Translations under genes and position numbers: made by a program
Shown: positions 1 to 12,424 of the stretch, piece by piece
Layout: each line of letters starts with the position of its first letter
Numbering within the stretch: the stretch's first letter is position 1
Source of the DNA: Mucor racemosus
Taxonomy: Eukaryota > Mucoromycota > Mucoromycetes > Mucorales > Mucoraceae
Direction: 5' to 3'
DNA length: 64,000 bases
Assembly (NCBI GenBank): GCA_027405735.1
Contig: JAPEHQ010000014.1
Span: forward strand, 806,001-870,000
Notes under the pieces: model-generated
The model's database searches: none
Told to the model about the DNA's origin: nothing
What the model saw: only the letters and a program-made list of their open reading frames with translations

Positions 1-499
1 ACTGCATTTATCATCTTTTTATAGTTAAAAACTATCAGTGCGTTGTCAAAATGGCATAGTTTACTAATTCAATTACTTGAGGTATAAATATCTTTCATTC
101 AGCTATCAAAAACTCTTTATTGATTAACGGAAAATGATCGGATCATTAATTATGCGGATCACCAAATTTATGATTATAGTATATTTTCATCTTGTAGATC
201 AACAAATGCATTGTTTTTAATAATATATGCTCAATTGTACGACTCACAAGAATCATTGAAACTGAATATAGCTATTTTTCATTTAATATAGAACTAAGGT
301 TCCCCGGTATCAGACTGAGCAAATTTTCATGGAAGAAAAGTTAATGGTTGATTTGTCTGATACCCTCCTCGCATCACAAATTATAGCTTAATACAAAACA
401 AAGAAAATGAGTTTTTTATACAAAAAAATATACACTTGTATGGGCGTTTTTAATTTTATTTTACTCTAACGAACTATTTATAATATTTAAAATTTTCAA
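1..499. other. Intergenic, 3' flank of asparagine synthetase
   Basis: AT-rich sequence with no convincing reading frame or RNA. It should hold the 3' UTR and polyadenylation region of the minus-strand asparagine synthetase gene that ends at 500. I see no further structure. Confidence 0.6.
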
Positions 500-2462
500 T
501 TACTTCTTCTCATCATAGGCTTGCTCATGAACCTTTTGGGCACGACCAGAAGGATCAGAAGGACAACCCCAGTCAGCACGAGGAATCCATCTCACAACAG
601 AAGCAGTACAAGCAGGTTGAGGGAACCATTGTTCAAACATAACACGGTACATGTAAGCTTCCTTAGTATCAGGAGTATCCTTGGACCATCTTGAGCTAGC
701 TTGAGCTAATTCTTCAGAAGAAACCTTGTTTTCACTTACAGCCTTCAAACTGTCAATCCAACTATAACCAACACCATCAGAGAATTGTTCCTTTTGTCTC
801 CACAAAATGTTTTCAGGCAAGTAAGGCTTAGCACTGGGATCATCAGAGGTATCAAAGGCCTTACGAATAATGTATTTCTCCATGCGACCCTCAGCCTTGT
901 TGGGACGCTTCTCCTCGGGTGCAATGTTCATGGCAACTTCCAAGAACTCCTTATCCAAGAAAGGAACACGAGCTTCTAAACCCCAAGCCATGGTAGACTT
1001 GTTGGCACGAAGACAATCGGCAGTGTGCAAGTTCTTGACACGATCAACACATTCGGAATGGAAAGAAGCGGCATCAGGAGCTTGATGGAAGTAAAGATAA
1101 CCACCAAAGACTTCATCGGAACCTTCACCAGACAAAACCATCTTGACACCCATAGCCTTAATCTTACGAGACAAGAGGTACATGGGAGTAGAGGCACGAA
1201 TGGTTGTGACATCGTAGGTTTCGAGATGGAAAATTACATCACTGACAGCATCCAAAGCTTCTTGGATGGTGAATGTGTATTCGTGATGGATTGTATTGAG
1301 ATACTTGGCAACCTCTCTGGCAGCAAGTAAATCAGGAGAGCCGGGAAGACCAACAGAGAAAGAATGAACACCAGGCCAGCACTTGGGACCACCTAAACAA
1401 ATTAATTGTTAGATAAAATACTAATTCCTCCATCAATAAATACTTACTCTCATCAAAGTTATCATCATCGTTATCACCATTGCCTTGAGCAATCTTTTCA
1501 GCTTCACGGGCGGCGATAGCAGCAATCAAACTAGAATCAAGACCACCACTCAACAAGACACCATAAGGTACTTCAGCCATCAATCTCTTGCGAACAGCCT
1601 TTTCAAGGGATTCTCTCAAAACCTTATAATCGACAGGGTTAGAGGGAATCTTGTTACCATCCCACCAAGTAGGGTTGAACCAACGAGTGGTTTCTTGAGT
1701 TTCGGAATCGTAAACATGACCGGGAGGGAAAGCCAAGATCTTGTCACATTCTTCATTAAGACTCTTGAGTTCAGAAGAAAAGTAGACAGTTTCGGGCATC
1801 TTGGAGTTCCAACCGTAGTAAAGAGTGGTAATACCAATAGCATCACGAGCAGCAATGACACGGTTACGCTTGACATCCAAAAGAACAAAAGAGAACATAC
1901 CGTCTAAATGGTTGACGAGATCAGTTCCCATTTCATCGTACTATTTAACAAAAAAAGAGTTAATATATTGTAAATCATAGCAATTTTCTCTCTTTCTCTT
2001 TTTACCATGTGCATAATAACTTCACAATCAGAGCTAGTTTGGAAGTGATGAGGCTTCTTTAATTGGTTACGCAAATGCTTGTGGTTGTAAATTTCACCAT
2101 TGACACAGAGAACAAGGTTACCATCTTCGCTGACAAGAGGTTGAGCACCAGAATCTAAGACATTTTACACAAGTTTTAGATTTTTTTTCCGCACTGTTTC
2201 TCCACTAAAACTTAAAAAACTTACCAACACCAACAATAGCTAAACGCTCATGACACATGATGTTGTTCTTTGCAACATGACAACCAGACCAATCAGGACC
2301 ACGATGTCTAATCCTATTAATTGACGAATTGACATGATAAATACTCTTAGAAATGTCAAATGTACAAGTATTAAAAACTTACTTTTTTGAGAGATAGAGA
2401 GCACGTTGGCGATAGGCATCAACGTCACCTTGATAGTTGCAAACAGCAAAAATACCACACAT
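500..2462 (-). CDS. ASN1: Asparagine synthetase (glutamine-hydrolysing), 5 exons, about 567 aa
   Basis: Converts aspartate, glutamine and ATP to asparagine, glutamate, AMP and PPi in the cytosol. Exons on the minus strand: 2462-2383, 2313-2225, 2154-2006, 1940-1448, 1392-500. They sum to 568 codons including TAA, close to the 572 aa of yeast Asn1. The four introns are 55-70 nt with GT..AG ends. The start is fixed by the N-terminal MCGIFAV, in which Cys2 is the class II amidotransferase nucleophile after Met removal. The glutaminase domain fills about residues 1-200. The synthetase domain carries the ATP-pyrophosphatase P-loop SGGLDSS at about 237-243, and further on [12 protein letters not shown] and LEARVPFLD. 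Nothing is broken. The gene stands alone; the neighbouring Hsp110 gene is divergent, 3.5 kb away. Family assignment is essentially certain; the paralogue name is not. Confidence 0.97.
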
Positions 2463-5208
2463 TTTATTTAAAACAACAAAGGGATGGAAGTAGAAGTAAA
2501 AAGGAAAAAAAAAAAAAGAAACAAATCTAGTAAAAAAAAATAGATTTATATATGAGGTGTGAAAAAGGAAAATATTAGTATAAAACGGCGTTTCAAAGAG
2601 GAGAAATTCATAATTCAATTCGATTTCCAAGAAGTTTATGTCCTCTACTCCATATCAAATCAAGAGCATACAACATTTATCAAGTCATCATGTTACTCTC
2701 TTTGAAAAAAAAGTAAAAAAAAATAAATACATACATTTATTAATACACATAATAAGGGATCATCATTTTTTTCTATTTATGATGATACCAAATGTCAAAT
2801 TATCGCAGTAGCTAAAAGCTTACCAAATGGAAGTGCGGGAAAATGTATGGTTGCCCATCATGACTCACGAACGGTGACTGTCGCAATAATACTATTGGAT
2901 GCACCCGACCCCCCTCCTTTCCCTTCCACCCCCCCCCTCTTATTTGCCCTTCCCCTCCCCCAAGTAGATCGCATAAATAGCTCTATTAAATTTTAGAATA
3001 AATTAAACATAGATAAGGTATCTGGTTTCATACAACTCTTCCTATTTATTCCCTCCTATTGTATGCACATAATTATGAATTATTTACAATAAATCATTTA
3101 ACTAAATGAATTACATACATCTCAAAAATTCGGATAATCAAGATGTTGATAATACGGAAGAAGAAGGAATCAACGGAGGAACTCCGCTTTGTACTGTATC
3201 TTATCAGGTTTTACTTTCCTATTCTTTACTCCTTATAAATTGGGCTCACGTCTGTTATCAAATCAACACCAGCATCAAATAAGCAACTTGTAATGTATTA
3301 TTCACGTGCTTCATTTTGTTGCTAAAACAAAAGTGATAAATATGGTAGGTAGATTACTAATTTCAATTCAATTTAAACGTCCACTAGATCAAGATTTACA
3401 CTTTATCATGAACTTTGTAAAGCATTTTCTATTCTCTAAACATCTCGTATATATAATTATTAGCTCGAAAAAATAGCTAAAGCACGATTAAATTTCGATA
3501 CCTGGCTAGAAAGTACGGATTTTCCTGGAGAAAAAATCAATCTCAGAACATTTCGATAAATTTTCAAGGATTTTTCATAATCAACAACACTGTTTAAAAC
3601 TAATATCATAGCATTAGCGCATTTTATAACATGTATAAACTATGCTAATGTTTTTTGTTTCCCAAATCTAGATACAATTTAGCCTATTCTAGATCATTTT
3701 TAGAAGAGTACAGAGATTTGATTATTTTGGCTCCGTCGAAATTTGGTTGTTGTGGTGAATTTCACTGGTCAATAAGCTATAATCACCTATTTCAGCGGAA
3801 CCTATAGGCTTGTGCACAACGAAACCTCGATCAATATTTTGTGATTCAATCATATAAAATCGTTTATAATAGCTTTGATTTAACCATATATTGAAAAAAA
3901 ATCAAATATCACAGCAAGCGAAACACTCTTACCAATAAGAATCTTTTTTTATGAAACTAAATTACATAAGAACAACCCGTAATTTGTGCAAAAACTATGA
4001 TCATCATGTAGTCTAAATCAGAGATATTATTTATATATTTGCACAACGATTTTTATGATATAATTCATACAACGTTCAACGAAACGTCGCTGTTTCACCA
4101 AAAATCGCATAAATCAACACTTGAAAGCGCGATATCTAGGGCGTACAATGTTTTCTGATGCTCAAAATCATATCAAACGACTCCCCTTTTGCCATAGATG
4201 TATCCTATAGCATCTCTGAAGCTATTTGAAGAACTTAATTTTTCGATGATTTTTTGCCTCAAAACCATGAGTACTACCTCATCCAAAACATCCATTTTCA
4301 ATAAAACAGCGATTTTCACACGAAAATTGACAACTTCTACTAAGATACTATATAATATCAAGTGATCAGAAATTACTCATCTATAAATTGAAATTGTTTA
4401 TTTTTAGCATGCATGCTAATTTTTTTGACTTTTAGCCCAAAAATTAAAAATGAGGTTTTTTGACATTCATGATTTATTTTATGCCAGCATTTATCAAACA
4501 AAAAATTGTATCATGTATAAAGCAATTTTTTACATTATTTTTGCTATTACTATTTTGAATATTAATTATCAAGTTAAGGATGAAAAAATCCTTTAAAACT
4601 TGAAAAAAACACAAATCAAAAAAAATTGATAGATTGATTGGATTTTTGACAAAAGCGTATTCAAATTCCGCTGGCGTATTTTTTTGAAAAACACCCTTTT
4701 TAATAACATGTAAAGCGCAGCCTTTAGAGCAGATATTGATTAAAAAAAAGATATAAGCATATTATTGACATGTTAATCTAACTGCTGATATTTTTTTCGT
4801 ATTTTTTGAAGGCTTCGCTCATATTTTTAAATTTCGCTAAACATTAATTATATAATTTGATGGCTGTAAATCTCCGAATGTAAAATAGTAATAAACCAAG
4901 CGTATTATGATAGTAACTCGTAGGTTTAAGCAAAAAAAGATGATAGTTTGCGTGATAACACCAAAGCACTTGACTAATACATGCTGTGCACAGGAAATTT
5001 TTGAAATTGTGTACCACAAACACAGCACCAAATAAACAAGAATGCACACAATATTGTGGTTATAACATGTCCAAACCTTTGCACAAGTATAATCCAAGAC
5101 GAAAATTGCTGTTGAAATGCAATTGCAATGTATATTGGTAAATATATTGTGTTTTAAATATGAAAGATCTTATCAAACATGAAATTATACAGTGATTAAG
5201 CTCAAAGG
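2463..5208. other. Long intergenic region between two divergent genes
   Basis: Contains the 5' flank of asparagine synthetase. A C-rich pyrimidine tract at about 2906-2961 has runs of six to nine C. From about 3300 to 5200 the DNA is AT-rich, without a coding frame or a match to the repeat families found elsewhere in this window. It may hold old transposon debris that I cannot classify. Confidence 0.5.
2861..2867. promoter_or_regulatory. TGACTCA bZIP (Gcn4-type) site upstream of asparagine synthetase
   Basis: A perfect TGACTCA core lies 399 bp upstream of the asparagine synthetase start codon. In yeast this is the Gcn4 general amino-acid-control element, and ASN1 is a Gcn4 target. A second half-match (GTGACTG) lies at 2874. 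Function here is inferred from position and gene identity only. Confidence 0.45.

Positions 5209-5259
<51 letters not shown>
5209..5259. repeat. Poly(A) tract of 51 A
   Basis: Uninterrupted run of 51 adenines. It could be the poly(A) tail of a retroposed sequence reading on the plus strand, but no target-site duplication or recognisable body is visible upstream. The exact length may be unreliable because of sequencing slippage. Confidence 0.9.
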
Positions 5260-5261
<2 letters not shown>

Positions 5262-5791
5262 TTACTGGGAAATGTGATTGAAAAGTATCGTTTTATATTT
5301 ATTACTTTTGTGTATGTTTTGTAACTTTTTATAGCATTCCTCACAACAATAAGGTCTCACAATCCGACACATATACTTACACAAACATTAGCACTAAATT
5401 TTCTGTCGGTGCAGATTTAATTCAATATTTGGCATTGACATTGACGGAACTCAGTTTCCAAAAAGGTCAATCCAGAGTGACACAAAATGGAAAATAGGCA
5501 AATGTTTAATTAGATGTTGGGATTAACTGAAATTTATCACTTTGTCAAATTATACAAATCAAAATCAGCGCATGTCCCTTTTTCAAAGCAAACTAAAATA
5601 TGAATTATAAGGGGAAGGGGGAGGGGAATGAGGGATTATAAACTAAAATCAGAGCATATGCTCTCACTCAGCATTTTGGAAGCATCGTTAGATTCTTTTG
5701 CTTCCTTCATAGCTTACCAGTGACCGTAATCCAAAGTGGCTTTTTCAAATATACAGGCTGAAGTGACGTAGATGAACCATTGCAAAGTGCT

Positions 5792-5806
5792 GGAACATCC
5801 CAGAAA
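5792..5806. promoter_or_regulatory. Imperfect heat-shock element upstream of Hsp110 gene
   Basis: GGAAC-ATCCC-AGAAA is close to three alternating nGAAn/nTTCn pentamers, with one substitution in the middle unit. It lies about 150 bp before the Hsp110 start codon. GAA units continue just downstream (GTAGAAGAAGGAA). Hsp110/Sse genes are commonly Hsf1 targets, so the site is plausible but unproven. Confidence 0.35.
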
Positions 5807-5954
5807 GTAGAAGAAGGAATTTATGGTAGTTTGATTGGATAATGGAGTAAGGAAAAGTAAGGCTATAATTTATAAAAAAAAAAGTGAATCGCCTAAAAAG
5901 CAAAAAAAAAAAAAAATTGTTTTCTACACTTATTGTTCTTTACTCATATAAAAA

Positions 5955-8454
5955 ATGTCTGTCGTTGTAAGTTTTCATATAGAAATATTTTTTGCAATTC
6001 CAACATGTCATTAATTTCGCGTTTATAGGGTATTGATCTTGGTAATCTCCAGGCTGTTATTGCCGTTGCCCGTAATCGTGGTATTGATGTTATCTGTAAC
6101 GAAGTTTCTAACCGTGCTACTCCGTATGTTGTTATTTTCACTGTTTTGCATATCATATATTAACTCCTTACTATAGTAACATTGTTTCATTCGGTCCCAA
6201 GCAAAGATATCTTGGTGAAGCCGCAAAGACTCAAGAAATCAGTAACGCAAAGAATACTATTGTCAGTTTGAAGCGTCTTGCTGGTCGTACTTTTGAAGAC
6301 CCCGAAGTTCAAGAAGTTGAAAAGAACTTTATCATGGCTGAATTAGCTGATGCCAATGGCCAAGCTGGTGTTAAGGTAATTATATAAAGGATAGACAGAG
6401 AGACAGAGATAGAGAGATAGATAGAGAAAGAGAGAAAGAGATCAAAGTGATTAAATGTGTCTTTAATTTAGGTCAACTACCTCGGTGAAGAACAAGTTTT
6501 CTCCAATGTTCAACTTATCGCCATGTATCTTAACAAAATCAAGGATATTACTGCTGCTGAAATCAATGGCCCCGTCTCTGATTGTGTTATCACTGTTCCC
6601 GGTTGGTTCACTGAAGTTCAACGTCGTGCTGTTCTCACTGCTGCTGAGATGGTCGGTTTGAACTGTTTGCGTCTTGTCAACGATTTGACTGCCGCTGCTC
6701 TTGGTTATGGTATTACCAAGACTGATCTTCCTGAGGAGAAGCCCAGAAATGTCGCTTTCGTTGATATTGGTCACTCTTCTTACACTTGTCAAATTGCTTC
6801 TTTCGTTAAGGGTCAATTGACTGTTCGTGGTCAAGCTTTCGATGAACATTTCGGTGGTCGTGAGTTCGATGCTGTCATTGTTGATAAGCTCGCTGCTCAA
6901 TTCAAGGAAAAGTTCAAGATTGATGTTTTCTCCAACAAGAAGGCTCTTTTGCGTCTTCGTGTTGCTGCTGAACGTTGTAAGAAGGTTTTGTCTGCTAACC
7001 CTCAAGCTCCCGTCAACATTGAATCTATTATGGATGATCGCGATGTTTCTGCCATGGTTAGCCGTGAAGAATTCGAGGAATGGGCTTCTCACTTATTCAC
7101 CCGTACCGAAGAAGTTCTTGCCAAGGCTCTCGAGAACGCTGGTATGAAGATTGACGAGGTTGATTTCGTTGAAATGGTTGGTGGTACTACTCGTATTCCT
7201 GCTATTAAGGCTACCATCTCCAAGTTCTTTGGTAAGGAAATCTCTACTACTCTTAACCAAGATGAAGCTGTTGCTCGTGGTGCCGCTCTCCAATGTGCCA
7301 TGTTGTCCCCTGTCTTCAAGGTTCGTGATTTCCGTGTTAACGATGTTGTCACCTACCCTATCAAGCTCACTTGGGATGCTACTCCCGAGGAAGAGGAAAC
7401 TGAAATTGTTGTTTTCGATAACAACAACTCTATCCCCTCTACCAAGATCTTGACCTTCTTCCGTCGTGAAGCTTTCACTTTGCAAGCTTTCTATGCTAAC
7501 CCCGAAGCTTTGCCTCGTGGTATCAACCCCTGGATTGGTCAATACAACATCAAGAATGTTGAACCCGTTAACGGTGAACCCGCTCAAATCAAGGTCAAGG
7601 TTAGACTTAATATCCACGGTATCTTGTCCGTTGAATCTGCCTACACTGTCGAAGAGAAGATGGTTGATGAAGAGACCAAGAACAAGGATGGCGAGAAGGA
7701 GATCAAGAAGGTCAAGAAGCTTGTCAAGACTGGTGATCTTCCCGTTGTCTCTGGTACTACTGCTCTTTCCAAGGAGCTCGTCAACGAATATACTGAGAAG
7801 GAAAGCCAAATGTATGCTAACGATAAGCTCATCGCTGCTACCGAAGCTGCCAAGAACTCTCTCGAAGAATACGGTTATGAAATGCGTGACAAGATTCTCG
7901 GTCCTCTTTCCGAATACATTGATCCTTCTGTTAAGGACAAGTTTGCTGAAGATCTTAACACTGTCGTTGACTGGATTTATGATGAAGGTTATGATGCTCC
8001 CAAGTCTGTATATGTTGAGAAGCTCGAAGCTCTCAAGAAGATTGGTAACCCCGTTGTTGAACGTTACCGTGAAGCTGAGGCTCGTCCTCATTCTGAACGC
8101 TCTCTCCGTGATACTATGCAACGTTTGACTCAAGAAGCCATGAGCTCTGATGAGAAATACTCCCACATTCTTCCCCACGAGAAGCAAGATATTGTCGAGC
8201 GTTGTGAACGTGCCGGTAGATGGATGGATGAGCAAAATGCTAAGCAAGCCAAGGTCCCCAAGAACGAGACTCCTGTCTTGTCTAGCAACGATATTAAGAA
8301 GGAAGAGGAAGCTATTATTTACTTTGCCAACCCCATCTTGAACAAGCCTAAGCCTGCTCCTAAGGTTGAGGAACCTGCTGCTTCTGCAGATGCCGATACC
8401 CCTATGGACGACTCTAGCGACAACAAGAAGAAGGAAGATATGGATATTGATTAA
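5955..8454 (+). CDS. SSE1: Hsp110/Sse1-type chaperone (Hsp70 nucleotide exchange factor), 4 exons, about 762 aa
   Basis: Cytosolic Hsp110 proteins act as nucleotide exchange factors and holdases for Hsp70. Exons: 5955-5966, 6029-6123, 6177-6375, 6472-8454. They total 763 codons including TAA. Exon 1 encodes only MSVV, followed by the GIDLGNL phosphate-1 loop in exon 2; that loop fixes the start. The Hsp70-like ATPase domain covers about residues 1-385 and the beta/alpha substrate-binding region follows. A charged loop rich in Lys and Glu marks Hsp110 rather than canonical Hsp70. The C-terminus is acidic and ends MDID, not EEVD. At 762 aa it is somewhat longer than yeast Sse1 (693 aa). Introns are 53-96 nt; the third carries a GA-rich microsatellite (about 6391-6441). 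The gene converges with the F-box/WD40 gene. Confidence 0.95.
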
Positions 8455-9045
8455 ATTACTATCATTTAGACCCAAAAAAATTATGTTATTTTCTTTATAT
8501 ATAAAAACTGCAAATTCATTTATAATTATTCTTTTTTTTTCTTTTTTCACTGCTTCTTTTTCGGATTGAATATGATATTTTATGTTTGATAGTGTTGGTT
8601 TAAATAATTTTACAGGTTCAAATTGAATAATTAAATATGATGTTCGATATTAATAAATGAGCAGGAAAGGTTACTTTTTCATGTCATGTTTTTTATTTGT
8701 GCTTTTTCCATTAAATAATAACATATTTTTCATGCAAAAAGTCCTGGCTCAGCCGAAAATTTGCCTTTTTACCAACGCTTTAAAGAAATTTTCAAATTGA
8801 CCCATGGCAAGCAAATTGATAATAGGACATAATACGGCATCTAAGGTACTTTTATGCATTTTTGGAATGCCTTCTCAAATAGATATGACAGGCGGAAAAT
8901 ACGAGAAACATGATTTATAGGAATATACCAACTGCAAAAGCTTTTGTACAAGAAGTGTATATTTTAATATCGTTATACGATCAGAAAAAAAACGTATTAA
9001 TATATGTTGAGCTGATGTGTACTACTGTATTTGTATCATTTATAT
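8455..9045. other. Intergenic between convergent genes
   Basis: About 590 bp of AT-rich DNA shared as 3' flank by the Hsp110 gene and the minus-strand F-box/WD40 gene. A T-rich stretch at 8529-8547 is a plausible 3'-end signal region. I see no other gene. Confidence 0.6.
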
Positions 9046-10285
9046 CTAGGAATCCATGGTTACAAGATTATGGCCAAAGTCTAATACCATAATTCTCTTG
9101 TCCTGACCAGCACTAAATATTTATATACATTAGATATGTCGATACTTTATTCTACCAATGAACGTACCTAATAATCTTGGTACGATTGCTAAGACAGTTG
9201 AATATCCAACTTGAATGCCCACTTTGAAAACTTAGTAAGCACTTATTTTCTTTGATATCCCAAACTCTTAGGGTTCTATCATAACTACCACTAACAACGA
9301 TATTCTATATTTGTATGTTTGTTAATATTTTTCTCTTCTAAAGTGATATATTTGGACTTGCCTGGAAACTGTCAATTGTACGAATAAGGTCAGAATGTCC
9401 ACTCAAAGTAGAAATACATTTACCAGATTTAACATCCCACACTTTTAATTTATTGTCTTGTCCACCACTGTAAATCAAATTACCATCAAATCGAACACAT
9501 GCTAATCCTCTTGTGTGTCCAGCTAATGTTTTCAGGCAATTTCCAGTTTCAATATCCCATAATTTTAATGTAGTATCTCCAGAAGCCGATACCACAAGAC
9601 CTCCATGGGATCCTAATGCATTGACTGGACCAGCATGGCCTACAAGTCTCCGAATTTCTGTACCTTGATTTTTATCCCATACACGTATTGTTGCATCTCG
9701 TGATGAACTAACAATCATATCACCTACAATGCATATATCTAATACACCACCAGCATGTCCAATTAGTCTGTTTTTTTGTTCAAAATCAGGTAGTGACCAA
9801 ATCAAGCAAGTAGAATCAGAGGAACCAGATACCATCCATTTCATGTCATTCGATGCACGTAAGCATAATACACTTCCATCATGATGAGTTTTTGTTAATA
9901 CCAAAGCATCTTTTTGTTTCGATAAATTCCATAATTTGATTGAACGATCTCTACTACCACTAACGATTAAATTTGGACCTACCCAAACTAAACAATACAC
10001 ACTATCGTCATGTCCTGTAAGGTACCGTGTATTGACATGACCTTTCTTCCATCTTTTACTTAATTCGTGATGATTTTTATATAAATCGTAATATGGTAAT
10101 GTCACGGGCCTCGTAATTTTCATGACATGATCAGCATGAAATAGCGTTTGCCACAAATAATGATGGTTTTTATGACACAATTGAAATAATTGTTTACATG
10201 TTTGCGCTAAATTTAACAAACTTTTACAATCTAACAGCATTAATATTTTCATACTAAGTTCAGAAGGTAAATTTAGAAAACGAGC

Positions 10286-10322
<37 letters not shown>

Positions 10323-10840
10323 GTATAAAGAAAAACAAAAAGCATGATAAGTAACACTATAAATCATAAAGATTGACATGCGACCTTACGTTGTGACGCT
10401 AATAAATAATCAGCAGTTACCATTGTTGTTTGATCACCTATTGAAATACTATTTATACTGTTATAGCTACTAATGCTATTATTACTGCTCGTTCTTCGGG
10501 GAGATACATTGAAACGGGGTATAAGTGAAGATATCATGAGTCGGCGTTGTTTTGGGGGTGATGATAAGCATTGTGAAGACGAAAATGATGATCGACGTCT
10601 TCGAATTAATAATGAACTGGGTCGAGATAATGGAGGTTGTTGATTTGTATTAATTGGATTGAGACATTTTGTTGTAGGTGTACCATCTTTACGCATTACA
10701 ATGGTTATATATGTTGGGATATCGGGTGATTTTGAGGAAGATTGTGCATGAGGTTTATTATTTGCAGAAGAATTAAATGTTAAGTACGATAATAATTTTG
10801 ATGTAGTAGGTGTTATTAACGATGGAGTTAGCAATGTCAT
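9046..10840 (-). CDS. F-box/WD40-repeat protein (SCF-type substrate adaptor), 4 exons, about 525 aa
   Basis: Probable substrate receptor of an SCF ubiquitin ligase. Exons on the minus strand: 10840-10390, 10284-9362, 9304-9168, 9112-9046, totalling 526 codons with TAG. Residues 1-150 are a Ser/Arg-rich, low-complexity N-terminus. An F-box follows at about 152-198 (FLNLPSELSMKILMLLD). Then come seven WD blades, each with a GH-like start and a W/L-D end, for example SGSRDRSIKLWN and SSSRDATIRVWD. The sixth blade is split by an intron whose donor is GC (CAG|GCAAGT at 9362/9361). Retaining that intron would truncate the protein after blade six. Intron 1 (10285-10389) is largely an AT-dinucleotide repeat. 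F-box plus seven-blade WD architecture matches the Cdc4/Met30/Pof1 class; which orthologue it is remains open. Confidence 0.9.
10286..10327. repeat. (AT)n microsatellite inside intron 1 of the F-box/WD40 gene
   Basis: Nearly pure TA/AT repeat interrupted by two G. It directly abuts the TATAG acceptor used for exon 2, so its length may vary without changing the protein. If read through, it gives an artificial Tyr-Ile repeat. Confidence 0.9.
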
Positions 10841-10874
10841 GAAAGATAGTAGATGGAGAAAAAAATGAAGGAAT

Positions 10875-10877
<3 letters not shown>

Positions 10878-10908
<31 letters not shown>
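10878..10908. repeat. (GA)n microsatellite in the F-box/WD40 promoter
   Basis: About 15 GA units located 38-68 bp upstream of the start codon of the minus-strand gene. GA/CT tracts are frequent in fungal core promoters and here would read as a pyrimidine tract on the coding strand. Confidence 0.85.
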
Positions 10909-10915
<7 letters not shown>

Positions 10916-12424
10916 AAGAAAAGCCTGAATGACTCAACTATAAAACGTTGTGTGCAAATCAGGTTTTTTATTTCTGATATCGTGTGTTACACTAATAGCA
11001 TATATCCTCAAATTATCAGGTTTTAACGCAACATTCTTTCATCAATTTTACAATTTTCCGAAAAAAAAAAAAAAAAAAAGAAGAAGTAATTGCAATTTCT
11101 CGCTTTATTTTTTTTTCCTAAAATATGATTGTCAATATGTGTTCTATTTGTTATTGTAGTTGGCATTATTGTGTACCTTGAAAGAACATTATCGGGCATG
11201 AATCGGGATTCAAACCCATTATTCTTCTTCTAAACAGATCAACTATACCGTATATCTTGCCATCGGCTAGATATATCAACGATTTTTAAACAGGTTATAT
11301 AGAAACATTACTGTACAACATGACATAATAAAAACGTCATGTATGATTTTCTGATTTTTTTATGGGGATATGATAGTATGCATACTATATAAATATCTTT
11401 AAAATTAATATGATAAAAATGAAGCTTTGACTATTTTTTATACAGAAAAGCTATTCGATTACCCAAAAATTTTATTCTATACAAAAGTTTGCTTCCAAAA
11501 AAAGGTTAGAACTATTTTTCGTTCTAAATTCGAGAGTATTCTCTTCAACAGGCACTCTAATGTTGCTTTATCTCTTTGTTGGGGTTACGATGAGAATAAA
11601 TAAATATAATATAAAAAATATTCTTAGTTATTTAACCATACAATTAGAGATGTATTTTACCGGTAACATAGTTGATGTATGATAAAACACTTGCTTCTGG
11701 ACAGTACATCCAGTCCCGATCAAAACACCATTAGAAAAGATAACGCGTGTTTATGAACGGTAAATACTCAATGCCATCGACCCAACAAAAGCCGAAGAAA
11801 TCGGCGGCCCTTAAAATGTTACACTCCAGAACGCTTTTTGTAATCTTTTTCCACAAAAAAATCAGATTTCCAACTTTTCACATATGTACTTTTCTTTGTC
11901 TTTGAGTGGCCATAGATTTTGATAAAATTCAATGATTTATTAGTATTTGCCAGGTGCTATTCCCAACTTGAAATGATCTGCTGGGTCACAAAAAAAACCA
12001 AAAAAGTGTGTGTGTACTCCTACATCCTACGATCTAACCAACAAAGCAGCAAGTAAATCAATGGAATAAAAATGTATTAATTCTGGACACTGTTAAATGT
12101 TACATGTGTAGTATATATTTGAAATTTTAAGCCAATTTGAATTAATATCCATAGATTACAAGCATTTTTTCAATCGCTTTATTTTTTTTTAAGCGGAGGA
12201 AGGGGTGATTTCACTCAAAAACGTGTGCTCTACTCCTTCAAAAACAGCCGATAGCTTATAAAATTAAGATATGTTATTTGTATATCTACTGCGCATCAAG
12301 TGCAATCTCAAAAAGTCAAAATTCAATTTTGAACGATTATTTGATTTTATAAAATTTTTCAAAAAATATCTGAAACATTTCATAATACAAATAGTAAGAA
12401 AGTGTTCATTTACATTTTTTCATT
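10909..12424. other. Intergenic, no gene recognised
   Basis: AT-rich flank upstream of the F-box/WD40 gene with a short A-run at about 11060-11078. A degenerate tRNA-like fold at 11195-11261 is discussed under the rejected items. No credible coding sequence. Confidence 0.5.

Noticed and set aside
5060..5344. 94-codon frame with poly-Phe on the minus strand
   Set aside because: Produced by the 51-A tract; no conserved sequence around it.
7093..8550. 485-codon open frame on the minus strand, antisense to the Hsp110 gene
   Set aside because: It mirrors the codon structure of the well-supported sense gene; long antisense frames are a known side effect of Hsp70-family codon use. The product shows no motif.
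9338..10357. Reading frame starting with a hydrophobic Tyr-Ile repeat before the F-box
   Set aside because: The repeat is translation of the AT microsatellite in intron 1. A proper donor and acceptor join exon 1 to the F-box in frame.
11195..11261. tRNA-like fold on the minus strand (acceptor pairs 6 of 7, T-arm-like GGGTTTGAATCCC)
   Set aside because: Too short for a tRNA, the anticodon stem does not form, and the D-arm is irregular. At most an eroded tRNA relic.
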